From assembly GCA_002011815.1 (NCBI GenBank), contig MTOV01000025.1, positions 1-51,029 of the forward strand: a stretch of DNA of 51,029 nucleotides. Reading direction: 5' to 3'. Position numbers and translations under genes: made by a program. This DNA comes from Nitrospirae bacterium JdFR-86 (GTDB taxonomy: Bacteria > Nitrospirota > Thermodesulfovibrionia > Thermodesulfovibrionales > JdFR-86). Numbering within the stretch: the stretch's first letter is position 1; each line of letters begins with the position of its first letter. The notes under the pieces were generated by a model. That model was not told the origin of the DNA and made no database searches. It saw only the letters and a program-made list of their open reading frames with translations. This document shows, piece by piece, positions 44,220-51,029 of the stretch.

Positions 44220-44983
44220 GACAGCACCACCAGTAAGAAAATAATCTCTGAGAGTTCACTTGTTGCACCCAGAGTATCGCCTGTTAATCCGCCGAACCGT
44301 CTCTTGTAAAACCCTGTTGCCAGAAAACCGAATATGTAAAGAATCACCATGACTGCTACTGCATTGAACACATGATTGGAAAACCCCTGTGAGTCTGATA
44401 AAACCATTGTTGCGCCTGTCGTCAGGATGAAAACCATTAGCGCGGTCACTATGAGTTTTTTAGTTCCTGTGCCCTCAATGAAGATTTTTCCAAGACCTTC
44501 TTTTCTTGCTGCTTTTCCGTGATGCATTGCCACAAGCATCGCCCATTTTGAAACCACCGGCATTAAAAGTGCGGAGAGATAATACACAGAGGACACTGCC
44601 AGTGCTTTTAACGAAAGGTATTTCAGGAGTATGGAAAACACCACAGCCGTAACACCTGCGGCACCGGAACTGCTGTCCTTCATTGCCTTAAGCTTTTCTT
44701 CTCTGTCTCCTCTTTTGGCAATGGCATCGAATGTGTCTGACAGTCCGTCGAGATGAAAGCCGCCGTTGGAAACCACATAAACAAGCAGGACAAAAGCTGC
44801 AGTCAGGTCGGCTGGAAACACACCCTCTGAAAGACGCACAGTGCCGACAAGCAGTACGCCCTGTATAAAACCGACAAGCGGAAAAGCCGTTATACTCTTC
44901 TGCATGTCAGCCTCTGTAATCTCAAGCCTCTTGCCTAAAGGCATAATCGTTAAAAACTGAAGTGCCACCAGAATCCTCTTCAT
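44198..44983 (-). CDS. cobS: Adenosylcobinamide-GDP ribazoletransferase (cobalamin synthase)
   Basis: 261 residues, multi-spanning membrane protein with six or so helices. It begins LVALQFLTIMPLG and has the CobS signature GGFHLDGLSDTFDAI with acid residues for metal binding, and a GGLTGDTLGATSELSE motif near the end. It joins alpha-ribazole (phosphate) to adenosylcobinamide-GDP. It starts five bases after the cobT stop and overlaps cobC. Confidence 0.95.
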   Translation of the reverse strand: MKRILVALQFLTIMPLGKRLEITEADMQKSITAFPLVGFIQGVLLVGTVRLSEGVFPADLTAAFVLLVYVVSNGGFHLDGLSDTFDAIAKRGDREEKLKAMKDSSSGAAGVTAVVFSILLKYLSLKALAVSSVYYLSALLMPVVSKWAMLVAMHHGKAARKEGLGKIFIEGTGTKKLIVTALMVFILTTGATMVLSDSQGFSNHVFNAVAVMVILYIFGFLATGFYKRRFGGLTGDTLGATSELSEIIFLLVVLSWSRLYI

Positions 44984-44987
44984 ATGC

Positions 44988-46034
44988 TTATTTATTGCTT
45001 ACACCTGCTTCTTCAAACGTAGCCATCTCTTTGTATATCTTGAGTCCTGCCTCAATCACGAGCATTGCCAGAGCTGCACCTGTGCCCTCGCCGAGTCTCA
45101 AATCAAGGTCAAGGATGGGCTTAATGCCGATTTTCTCAAGCATTGCCTTATGCCCTACCTCAACTGAATTGTGAGCCGAAAACATATAGTCCCTCACCTT
45201 TGGCTCAAGACAATAAGCGATGAGCGCACCTGCAGTGGATATAAAGCCGTCCACCACTACCGGAATCCTGTTGGCTGCTGCACCAAGACAGATGCCTGCT
45301 ATACCGCCTATTTCAGCGCCTCCAAGTTTTGCAAGCACATCAATGGCATCTGAAGGATTCGGCTTGTTAACCTCTATTGCCTTCTCTATGGTCTTTATCT
45401 TTGCAAAGAAGGCTTCATCCGTTATGCCTGTGCCCCTGCCTGTCACCTCTTTAACCGGTCTTCCGGTAATTACCGCTGCAATGGCACTGGAAGGAGTCGT
45501 ATTGCCGATGCCCATCTCGCCAGTGCCGAATATCTTGTAGCCTCTGGCTTTGTATTCGTTGGCAAGCTCTATTCCCACCTCGATGCACCTTATAGCCTCC
45601 TCTTTTGTCATTGCAGGACCTTTGAGTATGTTCCCTGTGCCTTTAACCACCTTCTTTACGACAAGCCCGTCAGTGTCCTTGAATTCGTAATCCACTCCTA
45701 TGTCAACCACAACGACCTCTGCTCCTGCATGCCTTGCAAGAACGTTTATGCCTGCACCGCCACGAAGAAAATTAAAGACCATCTGCCCTGTCACTTCCTT
45801 TGGAAAGGCAGAGACACCTTCATCAGCTACGCCATGGTCTCCGGCAAACGTGAAGACAACTTTCTTGTCCATATCAGGCATCAGTTCTTCTGTGATTGCC
45901 ACGAGCCTCATTGCAAACTCTTCAAGCCTGCCAAGACTTCCCTGCGGCTTTGTAAGATTGTCAAGACGCTCTTTTGCTGTTTCCAAAAACTCCGTCTTAA
46001 CAGGGGTTATCCTTTCAATCGTCTCTTTAAGCAT
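44988..46034 (-). CDS. cobT: Nicotinate-nucleotide-dimethylbenzimidazole phosphoribosyltransferase
   Basis: 348 residues from ATG 46034, with GGAGGAG upstream; the GTG at 46049 is a weaker choice. CobT activates the lower-ligand base to its alpha-ribotide. Motifs: [15 protein letters not shown] at about 32-46, [33 protein letters not shown] and the catalytic Glu in [12 protein letters not shown]. It would act on the base made by the bzaF-like gene two places upstream. Which bases it accepts cannot be read from the sequence. Confidence 0.96.
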   Translation of the reverse strand: MLKETIERITPVKTEFLETAKERLDNLTKPQGSLGRLEEFAMRLVAITEELMPDMDKKVVFTFAGDHGVADEGVSAFPKEVTGQMVFNFLRGGAGINVLARHAGAEVVVVDIGVDYEFKDTDGLVVKKVVKGTGNILKGPAMTKEEAIRCIEVGIELANEYKARGYKIFGTGEMGIGNTTPSSAIAAVITGRPVKEVTGRGTGITDEAFFAKIKTIEKAIEVNKPNPSDAIDVLAKLGGAEIGGIAGICLGAAANRIPVVVDGFISTAGALIAYCLEPKVRDYMFSAHNSVEVGHKAMLEKIGIKPILDLDLRLGEGTGAALAMLVIEAGLKIYKEMATFEEAGVSNK

Positions 46035-46045
46035 CTCTCCTCCAT

Positions 46046-46558
46046 TCACTTTATTTTCAAAGGCATGCCGGATACCAGAAAATAAACCTCATCTGCAATC
46101 TGTGCCATTTTTTGATTAAGCATTCCTGCCACGTCTCTGAACTGTCTTGCCATCTTGTTTTCAGGCACTATGCCCATGCCCACCTCGTTGGAAACAATAA
46201 AGACCCGCAGGGTTTCTCTTTTGCTGTTAAGCGCTGAGATTAACTCTTCTATCTCTAAGTCAATATCCCTGCCTTTGAGCATAAGGTTCGAAAGCCAGAG
46301 GGTAAGACAGTCTATGAGAACAACACTGTAATCGTTAAGCTGACTCAAAAGCTTTTTGAGATCGAGTGGCTCCTCAAAGGTGTTCCACTCAGTGCTTCGT
46401 TCGGCTTTGTGCCTTTGTACTCTGGCCTTCATCTCCTCATCAAGGGGCTGGAGAGTGGCAATAAACGCTTTTTTGCCTTTTAATTTCGATGCCTCGTTCA
46501 GTGCAAATGAGCTTTTTCCGCTTCTTGCACCGCCTGTTATAAAGACAACCCTCGCCAT
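46046..46558 (-). CDS. cobU: Adenosylcobinamide kinase / guanylyltransferase
   Basis: 170 residues. CobU phosphorylates adenosylcobinamide and transfers GMP to it. The P-loop is [12 protein letters not shown] (about 8-19); [19 protein letters not shown] holds the His that takes the GMP in the Salmonella enzyme, and [13 protein letters not shown] and [15 protein letters not shown] are typical. ATG overlaps the bzaF-like stop (TAATG). Confidence 0.96.
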   Translation of the reverse strand: MARVVFITGGARSGKSSFALNEASKLKGKKAFIATLQPLDEEMKARVQRHKAERSTEWNTFEEPLDLKKLLSQLNDYSVVLIDCLTLWLSNLMLKGRDIDLEIEELISALNSKRETLRVFIVSNEVGMGIVPENKMARQFRDVAGMLNQKMAQIADEVYFLVSGMPLKIK

Positions 46559-47856
46559 TATTTTTTGTCAGAACCCTCCAGGTATTTTTCAAACATCCCT
46601 GCCAGGATGTCTGATGCACAAAACTTCCCGCACATCGTGCACGAACGCTCATCCCCGTCACCTCTTCTGCCCTTTACCTCTCTGGCCCTTTCTGGGTCCA
46701 CTGCAAGCCTGAACTGCCTCTGCCAGTCAAGGTCCCTCCTGGCCTTTGACATCTCCTTGTCGCGCTGCCTGTTCTTGAGTTTAATCATATCTCCTACATA
46801 AGCAGCGACCCTTGCGACCATAACCCCTTCTCTCACATCCTCGGGAAACGGCAGCCCAAGGTGCTCAGAGGGCGTTACATAACATATAAAGTCCGTTCCA
46901 TATGCCGAGGACAGGGCTGCACCTATAGCTGATGTTATATGGTCATATCCCGGGGCGATATCAGTGGTAACAGGGCCGAGCATATAGAACGGCGCTTCTC
47001 CGCTCATCCTCTTTTCAAGAATTACATTCGTCTCTATCTCATCTATCGGGATGTGCCCTGGTCCCTCTACCATCGTCTGGCATCCCATGTTCCTGCCGAT
47101 TTCCGCGAGCTCACAGTTGATTATCAGTTCCTGTATCTGTACCCTGTCTGTTGAGTCGTGGATGGCTCCAGCCCTGAACCCGTTGCCGAGGCTCAGAACC
47201 ACATCGTAGCGCTTGAGAATGTCTACGACCCTGTCGAACTTTTCATATAACGGGTTTTCCTTCCCGTTGTGGAGCATCCATGCCGTCAGGTAGGAGCCGC
47301 CCTTCGACACAAGGCCTCCATAACGGTAGTTCTGCCGCTTAAGCCTCTCTATCGTCATACGGTTAATGCCGCAGTGGATTGCCATGAAGGACACCCCCTC
47401 CTCGCACTGCCTCTCTATCACCTCCCAGAGGAGTTCCTCTGGCATATCTACCGCAGAACCGTATTTTTCAATGGAGAGAGCGAACGCCTCATAAAGCGGT
47501 ACTGTCCCGACCGGGAGACTCACGGCGTCCATCACTGCAGCCCTTATCTTCGCTATATCACCGCCGACACTGAGGTCCATCAGGGTGTCTGCACCGCACA
47601 TCTCCGCAACCTTTGCCTTTTCCACTTCCATATCGATGTCTGCAATATCCGTAGATGTGCCGATGCTTGCATTGACCTTTGTCCTCAGCCCTTTGCCTAT
47701 CCCAACAGTCCTTGTCTTCCTGTTCTTGTTCGCAGGTATGACTATTTTTCCAGAGGCCACCCTTCTCCTTATAACCTCTACGTCCAGCCCCTCGCTCTCT
47801 GCGACGGTCCTGATCTCCTCAGTCGGCTGACTCTTCGCTGCTTCAAGTTGTGTCAT
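46558..47856 (-). CDS. bzaF: ThiC paralogue, probable 5-hydroxybenzimidazole synthase (BzaF/BzaA/BzaB type)
   Basis: 432 residues, radical-SAM ThiC superfamily. ThiC-like core motifs include NASIGTSTDI, GADTLMDLSVGGD, HDSTDRVQIQELI and MVEGPGHIP. The C-terminal cluster motif is CTMCGKFC (406-413), CX2CX3C, one residue shorter than CX2CX4C of ThiC. Anaerobes use ThiC paralogues to turn aminoimidazole ribotide into 5-hydroxybenzimidazole, the lower-ligand base of some corrinoids. The B12 riboswitch and cobU-cobT neighbours support this over thiamine synthesis. No bzaC, D or E methylation genes are next to it. AAGGAGA lies five bases before the ATG. Confidence 0.85.
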   Translation of the reverse strand: MTQLEAAKSQPTEEIRTVAESEGLDVEVIRRRVASGKIVIPANKNRKTRTVGIGKGLRTKVNASIGTSTDIADIDMEVEKAKVAEMCGADTLMDLSVGGDIAKIRAAVMDAVSLPVGTVPLYEAFALSIEKYGSAVDMPEELLWEVIERQCEEGVSFMAIHCGINRMTIERLKRQNYRYGGLVSKGGSYLTAWMLHNGKENPLYEKFDRVVDILKRYDVVLSLGNGFRAGAIHDSTDRVQIQELIINCELAEIGRNMGCQTMVEGPGHIPIDEIETNVILEKRMSGEAPFYMLGPVTTDIAPGYDHITSAIGAALSSAYGTDFICYVTPSEHLGLPFPEDVREGVMVARVAAYVGDMIKLKNRQRDKEMSKARRDLDWQRQFRLAVDPERAREVKGRRGDGDERSCTMCGKFCASDILAGMFEKYLEGSDKK

Positions 47857-47879
47857 CTGTATCTCCTTAAAATCTCCTT

Positions 47880-47917
47880 AAAAATAAAAAATCCCCAGAG
47901 CAATAAGCTCTGAGGAT
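47880..47917 (-). terminator. Riboswitch-controlled intrinsic terminator before bzaF
   Basis: ATCCCCAGAGC (47891-47901) and GCTCTGAGGAT (47907-47917) form an 11-bp stem (one G-U) with an AATAA loop. On the minus strand it is followed by a T-rich run (47881-47892). It lies between the B12 aptamer and bzaF, where a transcription-attenuating switch would be. The run ends at the first of two AAGGAGAT copies. Confidence 0.85.
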
Positions 47918-47998
47918 TGCACCCTGATTTACTTCATCCTCTTTTCCCTCTTCCTCGCGAGGGGGTTACAGACCCTTTTTAACAGAGCCTGTAACGCG

Positions 47999-48020
47999 CT
48001 ACTCCCGGCGCTGCCTTCCC
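47999..48020 (-). repeat. Partial duplicate of aptamer sequence in the expression platform
   Basis: On the minus strand this segment reads GGGAAGGCAG, a short insert, then GGGAGTAG. The same two blocks lie within the B12 aptamer at 48080-48098. It sits between the aptamer and the terminator. A GTTACAG/CTGTAAC pair (47965-47971 and 47989-47995) lies just beyond and could form an alternative stem. Confidence 0.65.
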
Positions 48021-48052
48021 CGGCTTGCTAGCCGGAGCGGCTACCGTCCCCA

Positions 48053-48214
48053 GGCAGGTCTTCTGGCTCCCGGATCATCCTACTCCCCCTGCCTTCCCAG
48101 TCGTTACGACCAGTGGCTTTGTAGAGGTTTCGTCCCCGGTTACAGCGGCGGGACCGCTCCCGATTCGGTCTAACGACCCCACGGGATTCCCTATTAAGCC
48201 CAAAAGGGCACCTG
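48053..48214 (-). ncRNA. Cobalamin (B12) riboswitch of the bzaF-cob-btuFCD operon
   Basis: On the minus strand: CAGGT (48210-48214) pairs with ACCTG (P1); GCCC-tttt-GGGC (P2) then TTAATAGGGAA; GCCACTGG (48110-48117); GGGAAGGCAG; and the full B12 box GAGCCAGAAGACCTGCC (48053-48069). The match is excellent. Control is probably by premature termination at the hairpin 47880-47917. The upstream promoter would start transcription almost exactly at the 5' end of the aptamer. Confidence 0.95.
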
Positions 48215-48222
48215 AGATAAAT

Positions 48223-48252
48223 ATTAAAATTCAATGCAAAAGGAAAAGTCAA
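48223..48252 (-). promoter_or_regulatory. Promoter of the bzaF riboswitch transcript
   Basis: Minus-strand TTGACT (48247-48252), 18 bases, TTTAAT (48223-48228). Predicted start near 48216, two bases before the riboswitch P1. The exact fit with the aptamer end supports the call. Confidence 0.6.
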
Positions 48253-48263
48253 GCAAGGAAAGT

Positions 48264-48312
48264 CCCCATCTGAAAATTTCAGCGAGCAGAGCGCCTGGAA
48301 ATTTTCATGGGG
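48264..48312. repeat. Large inverted repeat downstream of the cytochrome gene
   Basis: CCCCAT (48264-48269) plus GAAAATTTC (48272-48280) pair with GAAATTTTC (48298-48306) plus ATGGGG (48307-48312): 15 bp with a two-base bulge and a 17-base GC-rich loop (GCGAGCAGAGCGC). It has no long T run. It lies between the cytochrome stop and the next promoter, so it may stop or protect the upstream message. Confidence 0.7.
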
Positions 48313-48341
48313 TGCCCTTTCTTGGGGGGAAAGAGCAGTGG

Positions 48342-49223
48342 CTAATATATAAAAGTCCTTGGGTCTTTTAGCTGGTGGCAGCGGTCACAAAGCCCCTTCG
48401 CCTGTTTCATTCCAATCACCCATGTGTGCGCCTTGTGGCAGTCAAGACATTCAACCTGCGCCTTTTCTAAATGAAGTCCGTGCTGTCCAACCATCGCCTC
48501 GTTTCCGTGACAGTTGCCAAGACAGTCACTGCTTTTAAACTTTATCTTTTCATGCGGCTTGTGACACTGAAAACACATAAACTTAGCCATTGGACCTTCT
48601 GATGGAATTCCCTCGTGACAACCAATACACCTTTCGGAAGAGACCATCTTCGGAGTTTCCTCTCCGTAACTGTGACACCTGAGACACGAAAGCCCCTCCA
48701 TGCCCAAGCCGTGAACAAGTTTGTCAGCATGACAGCCAGAGCATGCCCTCTCGTCAGCCCTAAAATTGTGAAGCTCTGCCGAGTGACACCTGCTGCAGTT
48801 TATGTTCTGCATGAATACATGTCTTGCATGACCATAAGAAGAACGCAAAGAAACAGAGCCTTGCTGCACCTCCTCTATGTGACACTGTCTGCACGATTTC
48901 CACGGCTCGATCCTTCCATGCGCCTGTTCCCTAGGTGCAGTGTAGCCTTTAACTACATACGTAATTAACAGCCGGTTTTGTTCAAGTAAGCTCAACCTGT
49001 GACACTTCTGGCAGATTATGTCCCTGTGCCTGCTCCGCTGCCAGCTACGAAAAGACTCCTGCATCATATGGCATGAGGCGCAGAAGTGAGGGTCTTCCTG
49101 TGTATGACGGTAATACCTGTATCCCGCAAGTACCCCTATTATTGAGACAAGAATTAAAAGTAAAATAATCCCTGTCTTGTTCTCTTCAAAAAACCTTTCA
49201 CAAAAATCAATAAGCTTATTCAT
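48342..49223 (-). CDS. Membrane-anchored multihaem cytochrome c (NapC/NirT-like start)
   Basis: 293 residues. One N-terminal helix (TGIILLLILVSIIGVLAGYRYY, about 17-38) anchors it to the inner membrane. Ten CX2CH motifs follow (CASCH, CQKCH, CRQCH, CSRCH, CSGCH, CLRCH, CIGCH, CFQCH, CLDCH, CDRCH) plus one CX3CH (CLGNCH near residue 239), so up to 11 haems. The early HFCASCHMM pattern resembles NapC/NirT quinol dehydrogenases. Likely electron transfer from the membrane pool to periplasmic or outer acceptors; partners are not in the window. Start overlaps the thioesterase stop by eight bases. Confidence 0.92.
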   Translation of the reverse strand: MNKLIDFCERFFEENKTGIILLLILVSIIGVLAGYRYYRHTQEDPHFCASCHMMQESFRSWQRSRHRDIICQKCHRLSLLEQNRLLITYVVKGYTAPREQAHGRIEPWKSCRQCHIEEVQQGSVSLRSSYGHARHVFMQNINCSRCHSAELHNFRADERACSGCHADKLVHGLGMEGLSCLRCHSYGEETPKMVSSERCIGCHEGIPSEGPMAKFMCFQCHKPHEKIKFKSSDCLGNCHGNEAMVGQHGLHLEKAQVECLDCHKAHTWVIGMKQAKGLCDRCHQLKDPRTFIY

Positions 49224-49611
49224 TTTTTAAAAGCTTGGCGCTGCCTGTGGCTATAAGCGCTCCGTCTGAAACCTTCTTTAAAACAGCAGAGGCTTCAATA
49301 ATCCTGTCTACCCTGTCTATCTTTGCCTCTACAACAGTTTTATCCCCGACTAAAAGTGCATTCTTAAACCTTACTTTTATTTCTGCAGTGACAGGCATAA
49401 ACCCGGCTTCTATCGCCGCCTTTATCATTGCCTCATCAAGCACCGTCGTGATTATTCCACCGTGCACTATATCCTTGTATCCCTGATGAGATTTCTCCGG
49501 AATGAATACAGCCTTAACCCCCTCCTTGGAAGCGGAAAAAGACAAGCCAAGGCCAACAGGATTTTTTCCCCCACAGACAAAACAGTAACCGTCATCTTCA
49601 AGCCTTATCAT
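49216..49611 (-). CDS. PaaI/YbgC-type hotdog thioesterase
   Basis: 131 residues. A hotdog fold is suggested by CFVCGGKNPVGLGLSF at the start and HGGIITTVLDEAMIKAA at about 50-66, with the Asp/Glu usual for acyl-CoA thioesterases. The CFVCG pair is common in this subfamily. The acyl substrate is not evident. It overlaps the small membrane gene upstream and the cytochrome downstream, giving one operon. Confidence 0.86.
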   Translation of the reverse strand: MIRLEDDGYCFVCGGKNPVGLGLSFSASKEGVKAVFIPEKSHQGYKDIVHGGIITTVLDEAMIKAAIEAGFMPVTAEIKVRFKNALLVGDKTVVEAKIDRVDRIIEASAVLKKVSDGALIATGSAKLLKNE

Positions 49612-49909
49612 CTCTTAAAAGAAAGGAAAAGAACTTGTAAACGAAAAACGAAAAAATCATACCCATGAAAGCGCCGAAAAGCCCTAAGACCGAAAGGATA
49701 ATAATAAAGACTGTAGTTACAAGAAAACTGTCTCTGCCTACAGACAGGGATAAGAACGTATCAAGGTCATGAACTATGGCATCCCGCCATGTGCCCTGCA
49801 AAGCATCTGCATAAAGAACGTCCAGAAGAAGGGAGATAGTAATACTTAAGACAGCACCTATAGCTGCACCTAGATAAATAATCCTCTTCAGTTTCCTCTG
49901 CTCATCCAT
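49598..49909 (-). CDS. Small membrane protein of unknown function
   Basis: 103 residues. Two hydrophobic helices, about 9-30 (IIYLGAAIGAVLSITISLLL) and 65-95 (VTTVFIIILSVLGLFGAFMGMIFSFFVY), separated by an acidic loop (about 31-62) that would lie on one face of the membrane. I recognise no family. It starts four bases after the rho stop and overlaps the thioesterase by 14 bases, so it is expressed with rho. Confidence 0.7.
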   Translation of the reverse strand: MDEQRKLKRIIYLGAAIGAVLSITISLLLDVLYADALQGTWRDAIVHDLDTFLSLSVGRDSFLVTTVFIIILSVLGLFGAFMGMIFSFFVYKFFSFLLRDDKA

Positions 49910-49913
49910 TAAG

Positions 49914-51029
49914 CTATCTGTTCATCATCTCGAGGAATTCCTTATTGCTCTTCGTGCCCATGAGTTTTCCAAGAAGGAACTCCATGCTTTCTACTGGACT
50001 CAAAGGATTAAGCACTTTTCTCAGTATCCACATCTTGTTGAGTGTGTCCTTGTCCACAAGCAGCTCTTCTTTTCTTGTGCCGGAGGCGTTTATGTCTATT
50101 GAAGGGAATATCCTCTTGTCAACGAGTTTTCTGTCAAGATGAAGCTCCATGTTACCTGTGCCTTTGAATTCCTCGAATATAACATCGTCCATTCTGCTTC
50201 CGGTGTCCACAAGTGCAGTGGCTATGATGGTAAGGCTTCCGCCTCCTTCTATGTTTCTTGCAGTGCCGAAAAACCTCTTGGGCTTCTGAAGAGCATTTGC
50301 GTCAAGGCCGCCGGAAAGTATCTTACCGCTTGCAGGTATAACAGAATTGTATGCCCTTGCAAGTCTTGTAATGCTGTCAAGCAGTATGACCACATCCCGC
50401 TTGCTCTCTACAAGCCTCTTTGCCCTCTCAATCACCATCTCTGAGACCTGACAATGTCTCTGCGGCGGCTCGTCAAATGTCGAACTGATTATCTCAGCAG
50501 AGGAAACTTGTCTCTTCCAGTCTGTAACCTCCTCTGGCCTCTCATCTATGAGAAGAATTATGAGATGTATTTCCCTGTGATTCTTCTTTATGGCTTTTGC
50601 TATAGACTGCAAAAGCATGGTCTTGCCTGTCCTCGGAGCTGCAACTATCATCCCCCTCTGACCCTTTCCAACAGGCGTCATAAGCTCCATAACTCTCGTG
50701 GAATAATCATTCGGGTCGTATTCGAGTTTTATCTTCTCGGTCGGATAGTAAGGGGTAAGATTGTCAAACAACGGTCTGGTAACGCAATCTTCAGGCGGAC
50801 CATGATTTACAGCCTCTACTTTAAGAAGCGCAAAATACCTCTCGTTCTCCTTCGGAGGCCTGACCTGTCCTGACACAAGGTCGCCAGTGCGAAGATTAAA
50901 CCTCCTTATCTGGGAAGGTGAAACATATATGTCGTCAGGACCAGGAAGATAACTGTAATCAGGTGATCTCAGAAAACCAAAACCGTCAGGCAGTATCTCA
51001 ATAACACCTGCACCAAAAACATTACCTGT
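49914..51029 (-). CDS. rho: Transcription termination factor Rho, C-terminal part (5' end outside window)
   Basis: 371 codons are visible, from the RNA-binding domain to the stop. The cold-shock-like domain has [38 protein letters not shown]. The ATPase has Walker [27 protein letters not shown] (Walker-type and Q loop), [15 protein letters not shown], and [31 protein letters not shown] (R loop). It ends LEMMNR. Rho is the hexameric helicase ending many transcripts. The frame stays open to the window edge. NusG, its partner, is at the other end of the window. Confidence 0.98.
   Translation of the reverse strand, partial: TGNVFGAGVIEILPDGFGFLRSPDYSYLPGPDDIYVSPSQIRRFNLRTGDLVSGQVRPPKENERYFALLKVEAVNHGPPEDCVTRPLFDNLTPYYPTEKIKLEYDPNDYSTRVMELMTPVGKGQRGMIVAAPRTGKTMLLQSIAKAIKKNHREIHLIILLIDERPEEVTDWKRQVSSAEIISSTFDEPPQRHCQVSEMVIERAKRLVESKRDVVILLDSITRLARAYNSVIPASGKILSGGLDANALQKPKRFFGTARNIEGGGSLTIIATALVDTGSRMDDVIFEEFKGTGNMELHLDRKLVDKRIFPSIDINASGTRKEELLVDKDTLNKMWILRKVLNPLSPVESMEFLLGKLMGTKSNKEFLEMMNR

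Noticed and set aside
46558-47856. Thiamine synthesis gene thiC
   Set aside because: The B12 riboswitch, cobU-cobT neighbours and shortened cysteine motif favour the lower-ligand paralogue; not fully excluded.
47269-47913. A 214-codon plus-strand frame
   Set aside because: Antisense to the bzaF-like gene and its terminator.

Overview
The window (about 51 kb) reads as chromosomal core plus housekeeping DNA of an anaerobic, didermic (outer-membrane) bacterium. Protein wording, the type IV pilus secretin, outer-membrane TonB receptor, multihaem cytochrome c, a haem-motif sensor kinase and an anaerobic lower-ligand gene for cobalamin all fit a Nitrospirota / Thermodesulfovibrio-like or deltaproteobacterial lineage. 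That placement is inference from gene content, not a measured phylogeny. I see no insertion sequence, prophage or CRISPR array.

Layout, left to right. (1) 1-11282, plus strand: the conserved transcription-translation block tuf(3' end)-rpmG-tRNA-Trp-secE-nusG-rplK-rplA-[L10 leader]-rplJ-rplL-rpoB-rpoC. (2) 11311-16139, plus strand, tightly coupled: a Mut7-C RNase-domain protein, a TrkA-N potassium channel, a membrane histidine kinase carrying a CXXCH motif in its sensor region, and a sigma-54 response regulator. (3) 16143-18922, minus strand: aroC-aroK-aroB of the shikimate pathway, with a good promoter before aroC. (4) 18987-24003, minus strand: the type IV pilus assembly set pilM-N-O-P-Q, with ATGA-type overlaps at three of the four junctions, ending in a decayed in-frame tail after pilQ and starting from a promoter that would give a leaderless pilM message. 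(5) 24050-33034, minus strand: a run of mostly housekeeping genes (truB, a TonB-family protein, a geranylgeranyl-reductase-like flavoprotein, a JAMM protease-like protein, uspA, a galT-like transferase, coaX, birA, a metallo-beta-lactamase-fold hydrolase, a SprA-type putative metalloprotease, a short nagA-like deacetylase). (6) 33100-34589, plus strand: marC and an alpha/beta hydrolase. (7) 34584-48252, minus strand: a cobalamin regulon. (8) 48342-51029, minus strand: rho (5' end outside the window), a small membrane protein, a hotdog thioesterase and a multihaem cytochrome c.

The cobalamin region is the most coherent system. Two B12 riboswitches each head one arm. The first transcript, in transcription order, is riboswitch-terminator-bzaF-like-cobU-cobT-cobS-cobC-cbiP-cbiB-cobD-btuF-btuC-btuD: a ThiC paralogue likely to make a benzimidazole lower ligand without oxygen, the nucleotide-loop assembly enzymes, aminopropanol-phosphate supply, and the inner-membrane ABC importer. 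The second is riboswitch-btuB-tonB: outer-membrane uptake and its energiser. No corrin-ring synthesis genes are visible here, so the locus can support salvage and remodelling of corrinoids by itself; de novo synthesis would need genes elsewhere. The non-coding DNA is unusual: a 53-bp direct repeat that duplicates a promoter-like element upstream of the btuB riboswitch, and a partial copy of aptamer sequence in the expression platform of the bzaF riboswitch.

Other points: rplJ appears to start at CTG; two genes (pilM and marC) have strong promoter motifs placed so that transcription would begin at or within one base of the start codon; the galT-like protein has HPHSE in place of the usual HPH-x-Q active-site motif; and the cytochrome has one CX3CH motif among ten CX2CH motifs.
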